Counted from the first letter of the stretch, positions 18,386 to 26,284 are shown. The stretch is DNA of 64,000 bases from Poseidonibacter lekithochrous (GCF_013283835.1 NZ_CP054052.1:1-64000); one strand, 5' to 3'. Made by a program: numbers and translations. The notes: generated by a model from the sequence alone, not told the origin.

Positions 18386-18505
18386 GTGAGAAATATATTT
18401 ATTATAGGAATAATAGTAGTAGCTTTAGGCTATATGGTTGTAATTCAAGTAGATAAATACAACAGTATAAAAGAACAAAACAAAAAAGTCCAACAACAAA
18501 AATAG
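18386..18505 (+). CDS. 39-residue single-span membrane protein
   Basis: The frame starts with GTG after a strong site (TTAGGAGAGA). Residues 4-21 are a hydrophobic helix (IFIIGIIVVALGYMVVIQ), followed by a polar tail of K, Q, N and E. The tail codons run into a terminator. It has its own TATAAT box and terminator, so it is a complete small gene. Small membrane modulators of kinases or transporters have this form, but no family is recognised. Confidence 0.5.
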   Translation: MRNIFIIGIIVVALGYMVVIQVDKYNSIKEQNKKVQQQK

Positions 18506-18518
18506 TGTTGTACTTTTT
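18488..18518 (+). terminator. Terminator of the 39-residue gene
   Basis: GTCCAACA (18488-18495) pairs with TGTTGTAC with one mismatch and is followed by six T, overlapping the end of the coding region. Confidence 0.6.
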
Positions 18519-18527
18519 TACTTCTAT

Positions 18528-18884
18528 TTAAAACTTATATACAAACTCATCGCTAGAATAGCCATGCACTGAATCATGTGCTTTTATAATCACCCTATCC
18601 AATTCCTTTGGTATTTTAACTCCTGATAGACTTCTTGTAAAAGGCTGTTCCTTTACATGTGGATGATGTAGAGTTCTTTTTGCTATTAGTTTATTATTTG
18701 GTGTATAGATTTCCCATTTATTTGCAAAATGATCCCATCCTGTATCTTTATGTTTTAGTGTCACATTAAAGCTACATACTCTTTGTTCAGAGCAATTTGC
18801 TTTTACTTTGATGATTTGTACTTCATTTGCAAAAAGAGTGCTTATAGAAGCTAGTAGGCTTATTAACAGTACATTTTTTATCAT
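18528..18884 (-). CDS. Conserved secreted protein of unknown function
   Basis: 118 residues with a signal peptide of about 19 residues (MIKNVLLISLLASISTLFA, cleavage before NE). The mature domain has a C-x5-C pair (CSEQRVC) that could form a disulfide, and a histidine-rich stretch THTLHHPHVKEQPF-like near residues 70-85, followed by a beta-rich end. Similar small periplasmic proteins occur widely in proteobacteria but without known function. It lies 23 bp after the 26-residue membrane peptide and is likely co-transcribed with it. Confidence 0.6.
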   Translation of the reverse strand: MIKNVLLISLLASISTLFANEVQIIKVKANCSEQRVCSFNVTLKHKDTGWDHFANKWEIYTPNNKLIAKRTLHHPHVKEQPFTRSLSGVKIPKELDRVIIKAHDSVHGYSSDEFVYKF

Positions 18885-18907
18885 CTGTTTATCCTTATAT
18901 ATTATTT

Positions 18908-18988
18908 TTATTGAAAGTATTGATAAATAGAAAAAACTAAAACTAGTCCTACTACTAACATACCTTTCATAATCAGTTGATCTCTCAA
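18908..18988 (-). CDS. 26-residue single-span membrane peptide
   Basis: Starts with TTG, five bases after AAGGAT, and encodes a peptide with core GMLVVGLVLVFSIYQYFQ. An internal ATG would give 20 residues. One membrane helix is predicted. It is directly upstream of the secreted-protein gene in the same direction, so it may be a leader peptide, a helper of that protein or an independent micro-protein. Confidence 0.4.
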   Translation of the reverse strand: MRDQLIMKGMLVVGLVLVFSIYQYFQ

Positions 18989-19034
18989 TTTTTATCCTTT
19001 TTATATCTGCATTATATATAAAAAAGATATGTGT

Positions 19035-19526
19035 TTATTTAAACTCCAAGTCTTCGTTGTGGTAGTACTCATTTATTCCATTAAAACCTTGTAAAAAATA
19101 TAAGAAATGATTTACTTCTATTATTTCTTCTTCGCTTATTTTGCCTTTCATACTAGGCATTGTGTCAAAATGTCTTATTACACCTTCTAGGCAGATTGTT
19201 TTGCTTTTGTCAGGATTATATAAATAGTCTATTAAAAAATCAGCAGTTTCTTCTATTTGGAATTCTATATCGTCTATATTTCCTATTTGACTTTTTAGTC
19301 TATATGATATTTCATTTCCAGTCGGGGCTTTTAGATTTAGTAGTTTATTGTCTTTTTCTATGAAGTTATGCATTAGTAAGCCTATATCCATAGACTTTTC
19401 ATGACAGGAACTACATTTATTATCAAAAACCATTTCCCCTATTTTATATTTTTCTTTTTCAAATTCTACGGGAGGTTCGGCAAACAAAGCGCTAATACAG
19501 GCAATTATCAAAATTATCGTTTTCAT
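19035..19526 (-). CDS. Periplasmic c-type cytochrome
   Basis: Mature heme protein of the electron transport system. Starting at the ATG behind AAGGAGATAGT gives 163 residues with a signal peptide (MKTIILIIACISALFA). The heme-binding motif CSSCH lies at about residues 38-42, and a likely axial methionine is in the DTMPSMKG motif near 120. A longer upstream frame with 31 extra hydrophobic residues exists but lacks a ribosome site and would mask the signal peptide. It stands alone, between micro-proteins and an uncharacterised gene. Redox partner unknown. Confidence 0.75.
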   Translation of the reverse strand: MKTIILIIACISALFAEPPVEFEKEKYKIGEMVFDNKCSSCHEKSMDIGLLMHNFIEKDNKLLNLKAPTGNEISYRLKSQIGNIDDIEFQIEETADFLIDYLYNPDKSKTICLEGVIRHFDTMPSMKGKISEEEIIEVNHFLYFLQGFNGINEYYHNEDLEFK

Positions 19527-19666
19527 ACTATCTCCTTTATAAAATTCTAGCACAAAAATAATGTATATAAGTATTAATTCTTTTAAATACAAGTAAATTA
19601 CTATATTATGAATAATCAAGCATGAAAAACTTACAATACATTTTTATATAAAAATTAGGATTTATT

Positions 19667-19924
19667 ATGACATTACAAGAACAAGTTAAAGATTTTTTAG
19701 ACAAGCAATTAGTTGATTTTACAAACTTTAGATATGAAATAGAAGTAGATGGCGAGGATTTATACGTAAATTTTAGTGAAATCTTAGGGGAACAAGTAGA
19801 AAAAGAGTGTGCTTTCAAAATTATTAAAGATACTTTATATTTTCACTCAACTACTTATGGTTGGAAAGCCGTTACAAAAGGCAGTGCAAACAAGTTTTTC
19901 TGGATAGATATAATATCTCAATAA
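19667..19924 (+). CDS. Small protein of unknown function
   Basis: 85 residues, probably cytoplasmic, with no signal peptide, membrane span or cysteine pair. An N-terminal amphipathic helix (LQEQVKDFLDKQLVDF) is followed by alternating hydrophobic strands. The start has an AGGA site eight bases upstream. Codon use is like its neighbours. No family recognised. Confidence 0.5.
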   Translation: MTLQEQVKDFLDKQLVDFTNFRYEIEVDGEDLYVNFSEILGEQVEKECAFKIIKDTLYFHSTTYGWKAVTKGSANKFFWIDIISQ

Positions 19925-20000
19925 AAGACTATAAAAACATTGTAATCAATTTGAAATGAACTATTTTTATAATACTTCAATCACTTCAAAAGGATAATTA

Positions 20001-20090
20001 ATGTTTGATTTAGAAAATATCAAGTTTATAGGTCTTTGTGCAGGTATTTATTCTCTAGGCACTGCTGCTTCGTTTTTAGTTATTATCTAA
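20001..20090 (+). CDS. 29-residue single-span membrane peptide
   Basis: The ATG at 20001 follows AAAAGGATAATTA, and a TATAAT box lies at about 19967. Residues 7-28 are one hydrophobic helix with small residues (FIGLCAGIYSLGTAASFLVI). The stop is followed within seven bases by a strong terminator, so promoter, ribosome site, frame and terminator are all present. This is the most complete micro-gene of the region. Function unknown. Confidence 0.5.
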   Translation: MFDLENIKFIGLCAGIYSLGTAASFLVII

Positions 20091-20096
20091 AAACCC

Positions 20097-20117
20097 AAAA
20101 GAGCTTCGGCTCTTTTG
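20097..20117 (+). terminator. Terminator with TTCG tetraloop
   Basis: AAAAGAGC, loop TTCG, GCTCTTTT: an 8-bp stem closed by an extra-stable tetraloop, directly after the 29-residue peptide. Confidence 0.8.
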
Positions 20118-20170
20118 TAATTATTTTGAAACCAAAGCAAAATATAATTCTTCCTAGAAAAAGGAAGTAT

Positions 20171-20263
20171 ATGACAACAAATCAATTTTTTAAACAACTA
20201 TCTTTATATATTGCAATCTGCACACTTAATATCTTATCTCTTACAATAATCGTATTAAATTAA
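20171..20263 (+). CDS. 30-residue single-span membrane peptide
   Basis: ATG at 20171 with an AAAAAGGAAG site. A short polar N-terminus (MTTNQFFKQL) is followed by a hydrophobic helix (SLYIAICTLNILSLTIIVL). A longer in-frame version reaches back to 20036 but overlaps the previous peptide and its terminator, so the short form is preferred. Function unknown. Confidence 0.45.
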   Translation: MTTNQFFKQLSLYIAICTLNILSLTIIVLN

Positions 20264-20327
20264 CTTCGTTATAACTAAAAACAATAGTATTTTCTAGTTT
20301 TTTGATAAAATATTTCAAAGGAAAACC

Positions 20328-20711
20328 ATGATTACTATAAATAGATTAGACCATTTAGTTTTGACTGTAAAAGACTTAGATAAAACTATTGATTTTTATA
20401 CAAGAGTTTTAGGAATGGAAAAAGAGATTTTCAAAGGCTCTAGAATTGCCCTAAAATATGGAAATCAAAAAATTAATCTACATGAATTAGGCAATGAATT
20501 TGAACCAAAAGCTTACAAAGTTCAAGCAGGAAGTGCCGATTTGTGTTTTATTATAAACACAGATATTAATAAAGCAAAAACTTACATAGAATCACTTGGA
20601 ATAAAAATAGAAGAAGGAATAGTAGCCCGAACTGGCACTATGGGTGAGATAGAATCTCTTTATCTTCGAGATCCTGATATGAATTTGATTGAGCTTTCAA
20701 ACTACAAATAA
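20328..20711 (+). CDS. VOC-family (glyoxalase-like) protein
   Basis: 127 residues of the vicinal-oxygen-chelate fold: two beta-alpha-beta-beta-beta modules. Metal-ligand positions are seen as H9 (RLDHLVLTV), H52 (INLHELG) and E123 in the terminal MNLIELSNY segment. The family includes glyoxalase I, dioxygenases and antibiotic-resistance proteins; this short form is often listed as a virulence-associated or YaeR-like protein. It has an AAAGGAAAA site. Not in an obvious operon; the convergent LysE gene lies 19 bp away. Confidence 0.8.
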   Translation: MITINRLDHLVLTVKDLDKTIDFYTRVLGMEKEIFKGSRIALKYGNQKINLHELGNEFEPKAYKVQAGSADLCFIINTDINKAKTYIESLGIKIEEGIVARTGTMGEIESLYLRDPDMNLIELSNYK

Positions 20712-20730
20712 ATCAAAGAAATTCTTTGAT

Positions 20731-21348
20731 TTATTCAAAAATTATTGGTAATACTGAAGCTATTAATAAAACTGCCATAATGATATTTAGTTTTTTTACT
20801 GAACTTTCATTTTTTATAAACTTTTTTAAAACTACTCCCCCAAATGCCCACGAATTAGCTGAGATAATAGATGATAAGAAATATATAAAAGCTATAGTAA
20901 TTACTTGCAAGTAGCTGTTTTCATTTGCTGTTACAAAAATAGAAATAGCTGTAATTGCCATAATCCAAGCTTTTGGATTTACCCATTGGAATATTGCTGC
21001 TTGAAAAAAAGTAAAAGGTTCACTTTTTTGACCTTTATTTACTTCATAAGCACTAGTATTATTTGCAATTTTAAAAGCCATCCAAAATAGATATAAAATA
21101 CCTACAATTTTTAATATAGATAAAATAACTGGAAACTTCTCAAAAATTACGCCCATTCCTAAACCAACAAGAACAACCATAAAGGGAAAACCAACTATTA
21201 TACCGCTCATGTGGGGAATTGTCTTTTTATAACCAAAGGTAAGACCAGAAGATAAAAGCATAATATTATTAGGTCCTGGTGTTGTTACAGTTGATATAGT
21301 AAAAGTAGCAATTGATATTATCATTGCCACAGTATAAAACTCTTCCAT
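20731..21348 (-). CDS. LysE-family exporter, divergent from an AraC regulator
   Basis: 205 residues, six hydrophobic segments, with the family start motif STVTTPGPNNIMLLSSGLTFG (T-P-G-P-N-N) near residues 20-40 and NPKAWIMAI in the middle. It is transcribed away from the AraC-type gene at 21487 across a 138-bp region, the usual arrangement of an exporter and its regulator. Regulation by that protein is inferred. Probable export of an amino acid or a small toxic compound. Confidence 0.88.
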   Translation of the reverse strand: MEEFYTVAMIISIATFTISTVTTPGPNNIMLLSSGLTFGYKKTIPHMSGIIVGFPFMVVLVGLGMGVIFEKFPVILSILKIVGILYLFWMAFKIANNTSAYEVNKGQKSEPFTFFQAAIFQWVNPKAWIMAITAISIFVTANENSYLQVITIAFIYFLSSIISANSWAFGGVVLKKFIKNESSVKKLNIIMAVLLIASVLPIIFE

Positions 21349-21407
21349 TTTTTCTCCTTTTTTAATATTTGACCAATTTTATCAATAAAGAAATATTTAT
21401 TCTTCAC

Positions 21408-21422
21408 TTATAGTGTCTATAA
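21408..21422. promoter_or_regulatory. Candidate operator between LysE and AraC genes
   Basis: TTATAG-TGT-CTATAA, a perfect 6-bp dyad in the middle of the divergent promoter region. Candidate binding site of the neighbouring AraC-type regulator, though AraC proteins more often use direct repeats. Confidence 0.35.
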
Positions 21423-21486
21423 AGTTATCTATTTTTGTTAATTCTATTTACTTTTTATGTTAATATTATTGTCATAAAGGAAGATT

Positions 21487-22371
21487 ATGCAAAAAAAATC
21501 TACTCATAACTTACATATGCAAATAGCAAATGATACGATGTATTATATTTATGAACATATTGATACAGATATAAATATTGATGATTTAGCTTTGAAATTT
21601 AATATTAGTAAACACCATTTTCATAAGATATTTAAAGAGCAGATGGGCATTAATATTTATGAAACTATAAAATCAAATAGATTGCAAAAAGCTTCAAATT
21701 TACTACTTACAAATAAATTCTCAACAATTACACAAATTGCTAATATGTGTGGATATAGCTCTCAAACTTCTTTTATTAGAGCTTTTAAACATAGATTTAA
21801 TCAAACCCCAAAGCAGTGGAGAAATGGTGGATATAAAGAATATTCAACACAGATTTTAAGAAACTCGGAATTATCTTTTTATGAAAAACCAAACTTTGAT
21901 GATATTGATGTAAAAATTGTAAAAACAAAAGCAAGACCTGCTTATTATATTAGACATAAAGGTTACAAAGTTAAAGAAGCCAAAAAAATTTGGCAAAAAT
22001 TACAAGCTTGGAAATATACCAATAATATCAATGACTATGAGGAAATTGGTATTTATCATGACAACCCTGCTATTACACCCCATGATGAATGTTTTTATGT
22101 GGCAGCAGTAATTCCTAAAGATGATTCAGGTTTAGAAAATACTAATCTTCCTCATTTTTATATGCCAGAATCTTTATATGCAACTTTTGATATTACGGGA
22201 AAGATTGGAGATGTATTGAGGTTCATACAATGGGCATATCATGAGTGGTTACCAAGTAGTGGTTTTGAAACTACAACAAACCCTTCTTATGCAATATTCT
22301 CAAAAAACCAATTTTTAGAGGAAGATGAGCAGTTTAAAGCTACATATTATTTACCAATTAGATATACCTAA
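21487..22371 (+). CDS. AraC-family regulator with GyrI-like effector domain (paralogue 1)
   Basis: 294 residues. Two AraC helix-turn-helix motifs occupy about 12-115 (INIDDLALKFNISKHHFHKIF and ITQIANMCGYSSQTSFIRAFK). The C-terminal half (about 135-294) is a GyrI-like ligand-binding domain: it opens with ARPAYYIRHKGY and includes IGIYHDNPAITP and CFYVAAVIP. Rob and related drug-sensing regulators share this plan. An AAAGGAAG site supports the start. It is closely similar to the regulator at 34085. It faces the LysE gene and precedes an AEC transporter, either of which may be its target. Confidence 0.88.
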   Translation: MQKKSTHNLHMQIANDTMYYIYEHIDTDINIDDLALKFNISKHHFHKIFKEQMGINIYETIKSNRLQKASNLLLTNKFSTITQIANMCGYSSQTSFIRAFKHRFNQTPKQWRNGGYKEYSTQILRNSELSFYEKPNFDDIDVKIVKTKARPAYYIRHKGYKVKEAKKIWQKLQAWKYTNNINDYEEIGIYHDNPAITPHDECFYVAAVIPKDDSGLENTNLPHFYMPESLYATFDITGKIGDVLRFIQWAYHEWLPSSGFETTTNPSYAIFSKNQFLEEDEQFKATYYLPIRYT

Positions 22372-22401
22372 GATAGTGTAAGTAATCTTGCTATAAAAAC
22401 C

Positions 22402-22430
22402 TTGACTTATGAATAATAAATGTGTTATAT
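22402..22430 (+). promoter_or_regulatory. Promoter of the AEC transporter
   Basis: TTGACT (22402-22407) and TTATAT (22425-22430) are separated by 17 bp. A 14-bp dyad, TGACTA-TT-TAGTCA (22439-22452), lies at the expected transcription start and could bind a repressor. Confidence 0.6.
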
Positions 22431-22470
22431 TCTTCTCTTGACTATTTAGTCAGCTAAGAGGGAGAGCAAG

Positions 22471-23397
22471 ATGTCACTATTTTTTATAATATTATTAAAA
22501 ATATTTCCATTGTATATAAATATTGTTTTAGGGTATTTATCAACTAAGTTTTTAGATGTAAAACGAGAATCAATTGCAAGTATTTTAATATATATACTTG
22601 GGCCAATTGTAGTATTCTCTGCAACACTTAATGTTAAGATTGATTTATCTATTCTTTTTTTACCTGTATTTTTATATATATTTGGTTCAATTGTTGCTTT
22701 TTTAGCTCTATTTATATTTGGAAAATCATGGAATGACCCTACGGGAAATATTCTAGCCTTTAGTGCAGGAACTGGAAATACGGGGTATTTTGGTATTCCT
22801 TTGGCGATTATATTTTTTCCACCTTATTTAGCTGATATTTATATTTTTACAGTTTTAGCTTCATTACTTTATGAAAGTACAACTGGTTTTTATGTTACTG
22901 CAAAAGGAAACTTTACAGTAAAACAATCAATTCAAAAGATGTTAAAACTACCAATTTTATATGCCTTTATCTTAGGAGTTATTTGTAACTTAATAGGTGT
23001 TCAGATTCCAGAGGCTATTGCTGCTTATACAGGGCAGTTCAAAGGTGCTTATGGAATTCTAGGAATGATGATGCTTGGAATGGGACTTATTGGTTTACAA
23101 AAAGGTAGTGATTTAGATGCTAAATTTATCTCTATTACTTTTATCTTGAAGTTTATTTTCTGGCCATTGGCAATACTTGCTGTAATTTACGCAGATAAAG
23201 AGTACTTTATGTTCTTAAATGAAGATTTATATAAAGTTTTATTCTTATTCTCAATTGTACCACTTGCCGGAAATATGGTAACTTTAGCAGTTTTATTAAA
23301 TGCAAAACCTGAAAAGGCCAGCTTTACTGTAATACTTAGTACTATAGTTTCTGTTATTTATATTCCAGTAGTTTTAGCTTTATATGGAGGCTTTTAA
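22471..23397 (+). CDS. AEC-family permease (auxin-efflux-carrier type)
   Basis: 308-residue inner-membrane carrier with about ten hydrophobic segments in two five-helix halves. The SAGTGNTGYFGIPLA segment near residues 98-112 matches the conserved N-x-G-x2-G-x-P motif of the family, and the second half holds VPLAGNMVTLAVLL. Bacterial members carry malonate, malate or other organic acids. It has its own promoter with a dyad and a shared terminator with the convergent MarR gene. Substrate not determinable. Confidence 0.85.
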   Translation: MSLFFIILLKIFPLYINIVLGYLSTKFLDVKRESIASILIYILGPIVVFSATLNVKIDLSILFLPVFLYIFGSIVAFLALFIFGKSWNDPTGNILAFSAGTGNTGYFGIPLAIIFFPPYLADIYIFTVLASLLYESTTGFYVTAKGNFTVKQSIQKMLKLPILYAFILGVICNLIGVQIPEAIAAYTGQFKGAYGILGMMMLGMGLIGLQKGSDLDAKFISITFILKFIFWPLAILAVIYADKEYFMFLNEDLYKVLFLFSIVPLAGNMVTLAVLLNAKPEKASFTVILSTIVSVIYIPVVLALYGGF

Positions 23398-23421
23398 CTT
23401 GAGTAAATTTACTCAAGTTAA
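23394..23421. terminator. Bidirectional terminator between AEC and MarR genes
   Basis: A perfect 28-bp palindrome (arms TTAACTTGAGTAAA and complement) overlaps the end of both convergent genes, with T-rich flanks. Confidence 0.75.
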
Positions 23422-23852
23422 TTAAAATTATCTTTGATTTTCTCTAGTAATTTACATACTAGTTCTTTTTCTTTTTTTGTGAAGTTTTCATAAGTAATAT
23501 CTAGAAGTTTTTTTGAGATATTTCCCATTACTATTGGTTTAGTATCTAAACCTTTTTGTGTTAGTTTTACCATAGTACTTCTACTATCATTTTCATTTTT
23601 GAACTTTTCTAATAACTCTAACTTTTCTAGTTTATTTACTAAAGCAGTTACTGTTGACTTATCTTTGTTTATTGAAGCTGTTATTTTATTCATAGGAACA
23701 CCATCTTCATGTTCGTATAAATGTACTAAAATATCACCATGAGAAGGGGCTAGCCCTTCTAAGTTGTGTTTTTTTAACTCTTCAACAATAAGTTTGTTAG
23801 AACTATTATGAATACTTGCTATTGTTGCAATTATTGCATTTGTATTTGGCAT
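23418..23852 (-). CDS. MarR-family transcription regulator
   Basis: 144 residues with the winged-helix core: GVPMNKITASINKDKSTVTALVNKLEKL is the recognition region, followed by the wing LLEKFKNENDSRSTMVKLTQKG, with the D-x-R-S motif near residue 92. Dimerisation helices are at both ends. Members respond to phenolic compounds, oxidants or drugs. It is read toward the AEC gene and away from nothing obvious; the SnoaL-like gene lies upstream in the same direction, 69 bp away. Targets unknown. Confidence 0.88.
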   Translation of the reverse strand: MPNTNAIIATIASIHNSSNKLIVEELKKHNLEGLAPSHGDILVHLYEHEDGVPMNKITASINKDKSTVTALVNKLEKLELLEKFKNENDSRSTMVKLTQKGLDTKPIVMGNISKKLLDITYENFTKKEKELVCKLLEKIKDNFN

Positions 23853-23921
23853 AAATATCTATTCCTCTTCAAATCATTGCTAAAATCATAACCACTCTTT
23901 GATTAAAGTGTATTTTACTAC

Positions 23922-24782
23922 CTAAAACTTACCATTAGAATTTTGTCTTTTTTCTTCTACTAGAATCTCTTCGATTGTATCCCAATGCTCAACAATTTTG
24001 CCATTTTCAACTCTAAATAGATCATAGAATGAATGGTCTTTACCATGCCATTTACCTTGGCTTACTGTTAATACAAAATTACCCTCACCTAATACTTTAT
24101 GAGTTTTTTCATAAACAAACATATCATTGATTGATATTAGATATTTGATTGCTTCTCCTAAGCCATCTAATCCATCTTTCACAAAAGGATTGTGTTGATT
24201 GTATTTCTCACTTGAAATATATTCAGTGATTTTACTTGGGTTTTTACCATGTAATACGTCATTTACGAAGTTAGTAACTAATTCTTTGTTCTCTTTAGTT
24301 TTATCTAAATCTTTTACTTCAATAGCTCCATCAATTTGTGATCTTCCGCTTGCTGTTTTTTCTACAATTTCTTGTAAGTTATCCCAATGCTCAACGATTT
24401 TGCCATCTTCAAATCTAAAAATATCAAAACCAATTTTAGGTCCAAAGAAATTATATTTTGTATGTGCAAAGACGAAATCTCCATCTTTGAATACTCTTAC
24501 TACTTTAGCTTTTGCACTTCCCTTTGGTAATGTTTGCATAAGTTCACCAAATCCTGCTAGGCCATCTTTTACGTGTAGATTGTGTTGGATATATTTATTT
24601 GGGTTTATGTAAGACACTGGTTTTGGGTCACCTGATTCTATTGAGTGTAATAACTCAACTACTTTTTGTTTTTCTGTATTCATACTATTCTCCTGTACTT
24701 GTTTGTTAGCTAATGCGCATCCTGAAAAAACAGTAGCAGCTAAAATAGATGCTAAAAGTGTTTTTGTATTTATAAGTTTCAT
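23922..24782 (-). CDS. Lipoprotein with two tandem SnoaL-like domains
   Basis: 286 residues with a lipoprotein signal (LAATVFSGC, cysteine at 22), so probably anchored in the envelope. Two homologous SnoaL/NTF2-like repeats follow, about 38-150 and 168-278. Both carry NKYIQHN or EKYNQHN, VKDGL, and FR-E-(D/N)-GKIVEHWD. SnoaL-type folds act as cyclases, isomerases or small-molecule binders; the conserved H and D residues are present in each repeat, which suggests internal duplication. It is divergent from an ArsR gene across two perfect palindromes, so it is likely in that regulon. Confidence 0.78.
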   Translation of the reverse strand: MKLINTKTLLASILAATVFSGCALANKQVQENSMNTEKQKVVELLHSIESGDPKPVSYINPNKYIQHNLHVKDGLAGFGELMQTLPKGSAKAKVVRVFKDGDFVFAHTKYNFFGPKIGFDIFRFEDGKIVEHWDNLQEIVEKTASGRSQIDGAIEVKDLDKTKENKELVTNFVNDVLHGKNPSKITEYISSEKYNQHNPFVKDGLDGLGEAIKYLISINDMFVYEKTHKVLGEGNFVLTVSQGKWHGKDHSFYDLFRVENGKIVEHWDTIEEILVEEKRQNSNGKF

Positions 24783-24803
24783 AATTAACCTTTTTGTTTA
24801 TTA

Positions 24804-24821
24804 TAGTTTGATATCAAACTA
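24804..24821. promoter_or_regulatory. Operator 1, perfect 18-bp palindrome
   Basis: TAGTTTGATATCAAACTA, next to the start of the SnoaL-like gene. An identical copy lies 16 bp further on. Probable ArsR-family binding site. Confidence 0.75.
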
Positions 24822-24837
24822 AATATATGAAGAATTA

Positions 24838-24855
24838 TAGTTTGATATCAAACTA
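24838..24855. promoter_or_regulatory. Operator 2, perfect 18-bp palindrome
   Basis: Second identical TAGTTTGATATCAAACTA; centre-to-centre distance to operator 1 is 34 bp, about three helical turns. A half-site ATCAAACTA recurs at 24931-24939 just before the ArsR start, and a related box lies at 25280-25297 before the next gene. Confidence 0.75.
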
Positions 24856-24891
24856 ATGTCAAGGGCTTTTAAAATAAATTTTCAAAATTTC

Positions 24892-24921
24892 TTGACAAAA
24901 ACATATTTTTTATATTATACT
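24892..24921 (+). promoter_or_regulatory. Promoter of the ArsR gene
   Basis: TTGACA (24892-24897) and TATACT (24916-24921), 18 bp apart. The half-site ATCAAACTA (24931-24939) lies at the start of the transcript, fitting autorepression. Confidence 0.6.
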
Positions 24922-24951
24922 TCGACAAGTATCAAACTATAAAAGAGTAAT

Positions 24952-25242
24952 ATGGATTCAAAAGAATTAGCAAAAATATTCAAAGCCTTATCAAATGAAA
25001 ATAGACTTGAAATATATAAAGAGATAGCAAAATTAGAAAATGTAGACTATGAACAAAAATGTGAATGTTCTATTTCTGAACTGTTATCATGCCTAAAAAT
25101 AGGCGCTCCAACTATTTCTCACCATTTAAAAGAGTTGTCAAATGCAGATTTGATTACTACTGAAAAAAATGGTAAATTTTTAATGGCTCATATAAATAAA
25201 GAGACTTTAGAAAAAATAAAAAGTTTTATTGATTTAGACTAA
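24952..25242 (+). CDS. ArsR-family transcription repressor
   Basis: 96-residue winged-helix protein. The recognition helix is in KIGAPTISHHLKELSNADLI (about 49-68), preceded by C37-E-C39 and C47 around ISELLSCL. The CxC is near where the metal site of ArsR/SmtB sensors lies (ELCVC in the classic form), so a thiol or metal signal is possible but not shown. It has a consensus promoter with operator half-sites and its own terminator. It is placed between a divergent SnoaL-like lipoprotein and a downstream metallo-beta-lactamase-fold gene, both with matching boxes. Confidence 0.88.
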   Translation: MDSKELAKIFKALSNENRLEIYKEIAKLENVDYEQKCECSISELLSCLKIGAPTISHHLKELSNADLITTEKNGKFLMAHINKETLEKIKSFIDLD

Positions 25243-25249
25243 AAAATTG

Positions 25250-25272
25250 AGCCAAGAAACTTGGCTTTTTTT
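25250..25272 (+). terminator. Terminator of the ArsR gene
   Basis: AGCCAAG, loop AAA, CTTGGCT, followed by seven T. Confidence 0.85.
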
Positions 25273-25314
25273 GTTTATACACTTCGATACTTATCAAAAT
25301 GTAAAAGGAATAAC

Positions 25315-26283
25315 TTGAAAACAAAATATAAAAATTCTCATATAGAATATAAAGTAAAATTTAAAGAAGGTCTATCAATAATAGCTTCTATGATAAAAGA
25401 AAAATCAAAAGAATCAAAACCAAAACAAAAGAACTCAATTCCTGTAAAAGCTTTAAATAAAGCAGATATAGAAAATATGAAAGATTATAGTGTTGTTCGT
25501 TTTGGGCACTCTACTTTGCTTTTTAAAATAGAAAATGAGTTTATATTAACAGACCCCGTATTTTCAAAAAGAGCTTCACCTTTTTCTTTTATGGGACCAA
25601 AAAGATTCCATGAAACACCTATTAATATTGAAGATTTACCAAATATCAAATCAGTGATAATTTCCCATGACCATTATGATCACTTAGATAAACAAAGTAT
25701 TATCAAACTAAGAGACAAAGTAGAGACTTTTTATACAACTTTAGAAGTTGGACAACATCTTATGAGATTTGGAGTTCCTAGACGTAAAATAGTAGAGCTT
25801 GATTGGTGGGAGAGTAAAGAAAAAGATTCAATAGAATTTGTTTGTACTCCTGCTCAACACTTCTCTGGAAGGAGTTTATTTGATAGGGATAAAACACTTT
25901 GGTCTTCATGGGTTATAAAAGCACCAAAAGGAAAGTTTTATTTTGGTGCTGATGGGGGATATTTTGAGGGTTTCAAAGAAATAGCTTTTAATCATGGGCC
26001 TTTTGATATGACTTTTCTAGAAGTTGGAGCTTATAATGATAAGTGGAGAGATATTCATATGATGCCAGAAGATGGAATACAAGCCCATGAGGACTTAAAA
26101 GGAAAAGTATTATTCCCAATTCATAATGGTACTTTTGATTTGTCCCTACATGCTTGGTATGAACCATTTGATAGAATCAGTGACTTAGCAAAACAAAAAG
26201 AAGTAGATATTAGGTTTCCAATAATGGGAGAGGCTATTTCATTGTTAGAATATAGTCCTACTTCTAAATGGTGGGAGAAATAA
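25315..26283 (+). CDS. Metallo-beta-lactamase-fold hydrolase (NAPE-PLD/UlaG-like)
   Basis: 322 residues from the TTG at 25315, which has an AAGGA site five bases upstream; a longer frame reaches into the preceding terminator and is unlikely. The metal-binding motif SHDHYDHLD (H-x-H-x-D-H) is near residue 120, with further ligands in PAQHFSGR, GADGGYFE and IHNGTF. The plan matches the Lactamase_B_2 group that includes NAPE-phospholipase D and UlaG-type lactonases. No signal peptide, but a basic N-terminus. An operator-like box precedes it, so it probably responds to the same signal as the ArsR gene. Confidence 0.82.
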   Translation: MKTKYKNSHIEYKVKFKEGLSIIASMIKEKSKESKPKQKNSIPVKALNKADIENMKDYSVVRFGHSTLLFKIENEFILTDPVFSKRASPFSFMGPKRFHETPINIEDLPNIKSVIISHDHYDHLDKQSIIKLRDKVETFYTTLEVGQHLMRFGVPRRKIVELDWWESKEKDSIEFVCTPAQHFSGRSLFDRDKTLWSSWVIKAPKGKFYFGADGGYFEGFKEIAFNHGPFDMTFLEVGAYNDKWRDIHMMPEDGIQAHEDLKGKVLFPIHNGTFDLSLHAWYEPFDRISDLAKQKEVDIRFPIMGEAISLLEYSPTSKWWEK

Positions 26284-26284
26284 A

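Noticed and set aside
19527-19619. Longer start of the cytochrome c gene at 19619
   Set aside because: It would put 31 hydrophobic residues before a normal signal peptide; the inner ATG has a strong AAGGAG site.
25261-25314. Upstream TTG start of the MBL-fold gene
   Set aside because: It lies within the T tract of the ArsR terminator and lacks a ribosome site; the TTG at 25315 has one.
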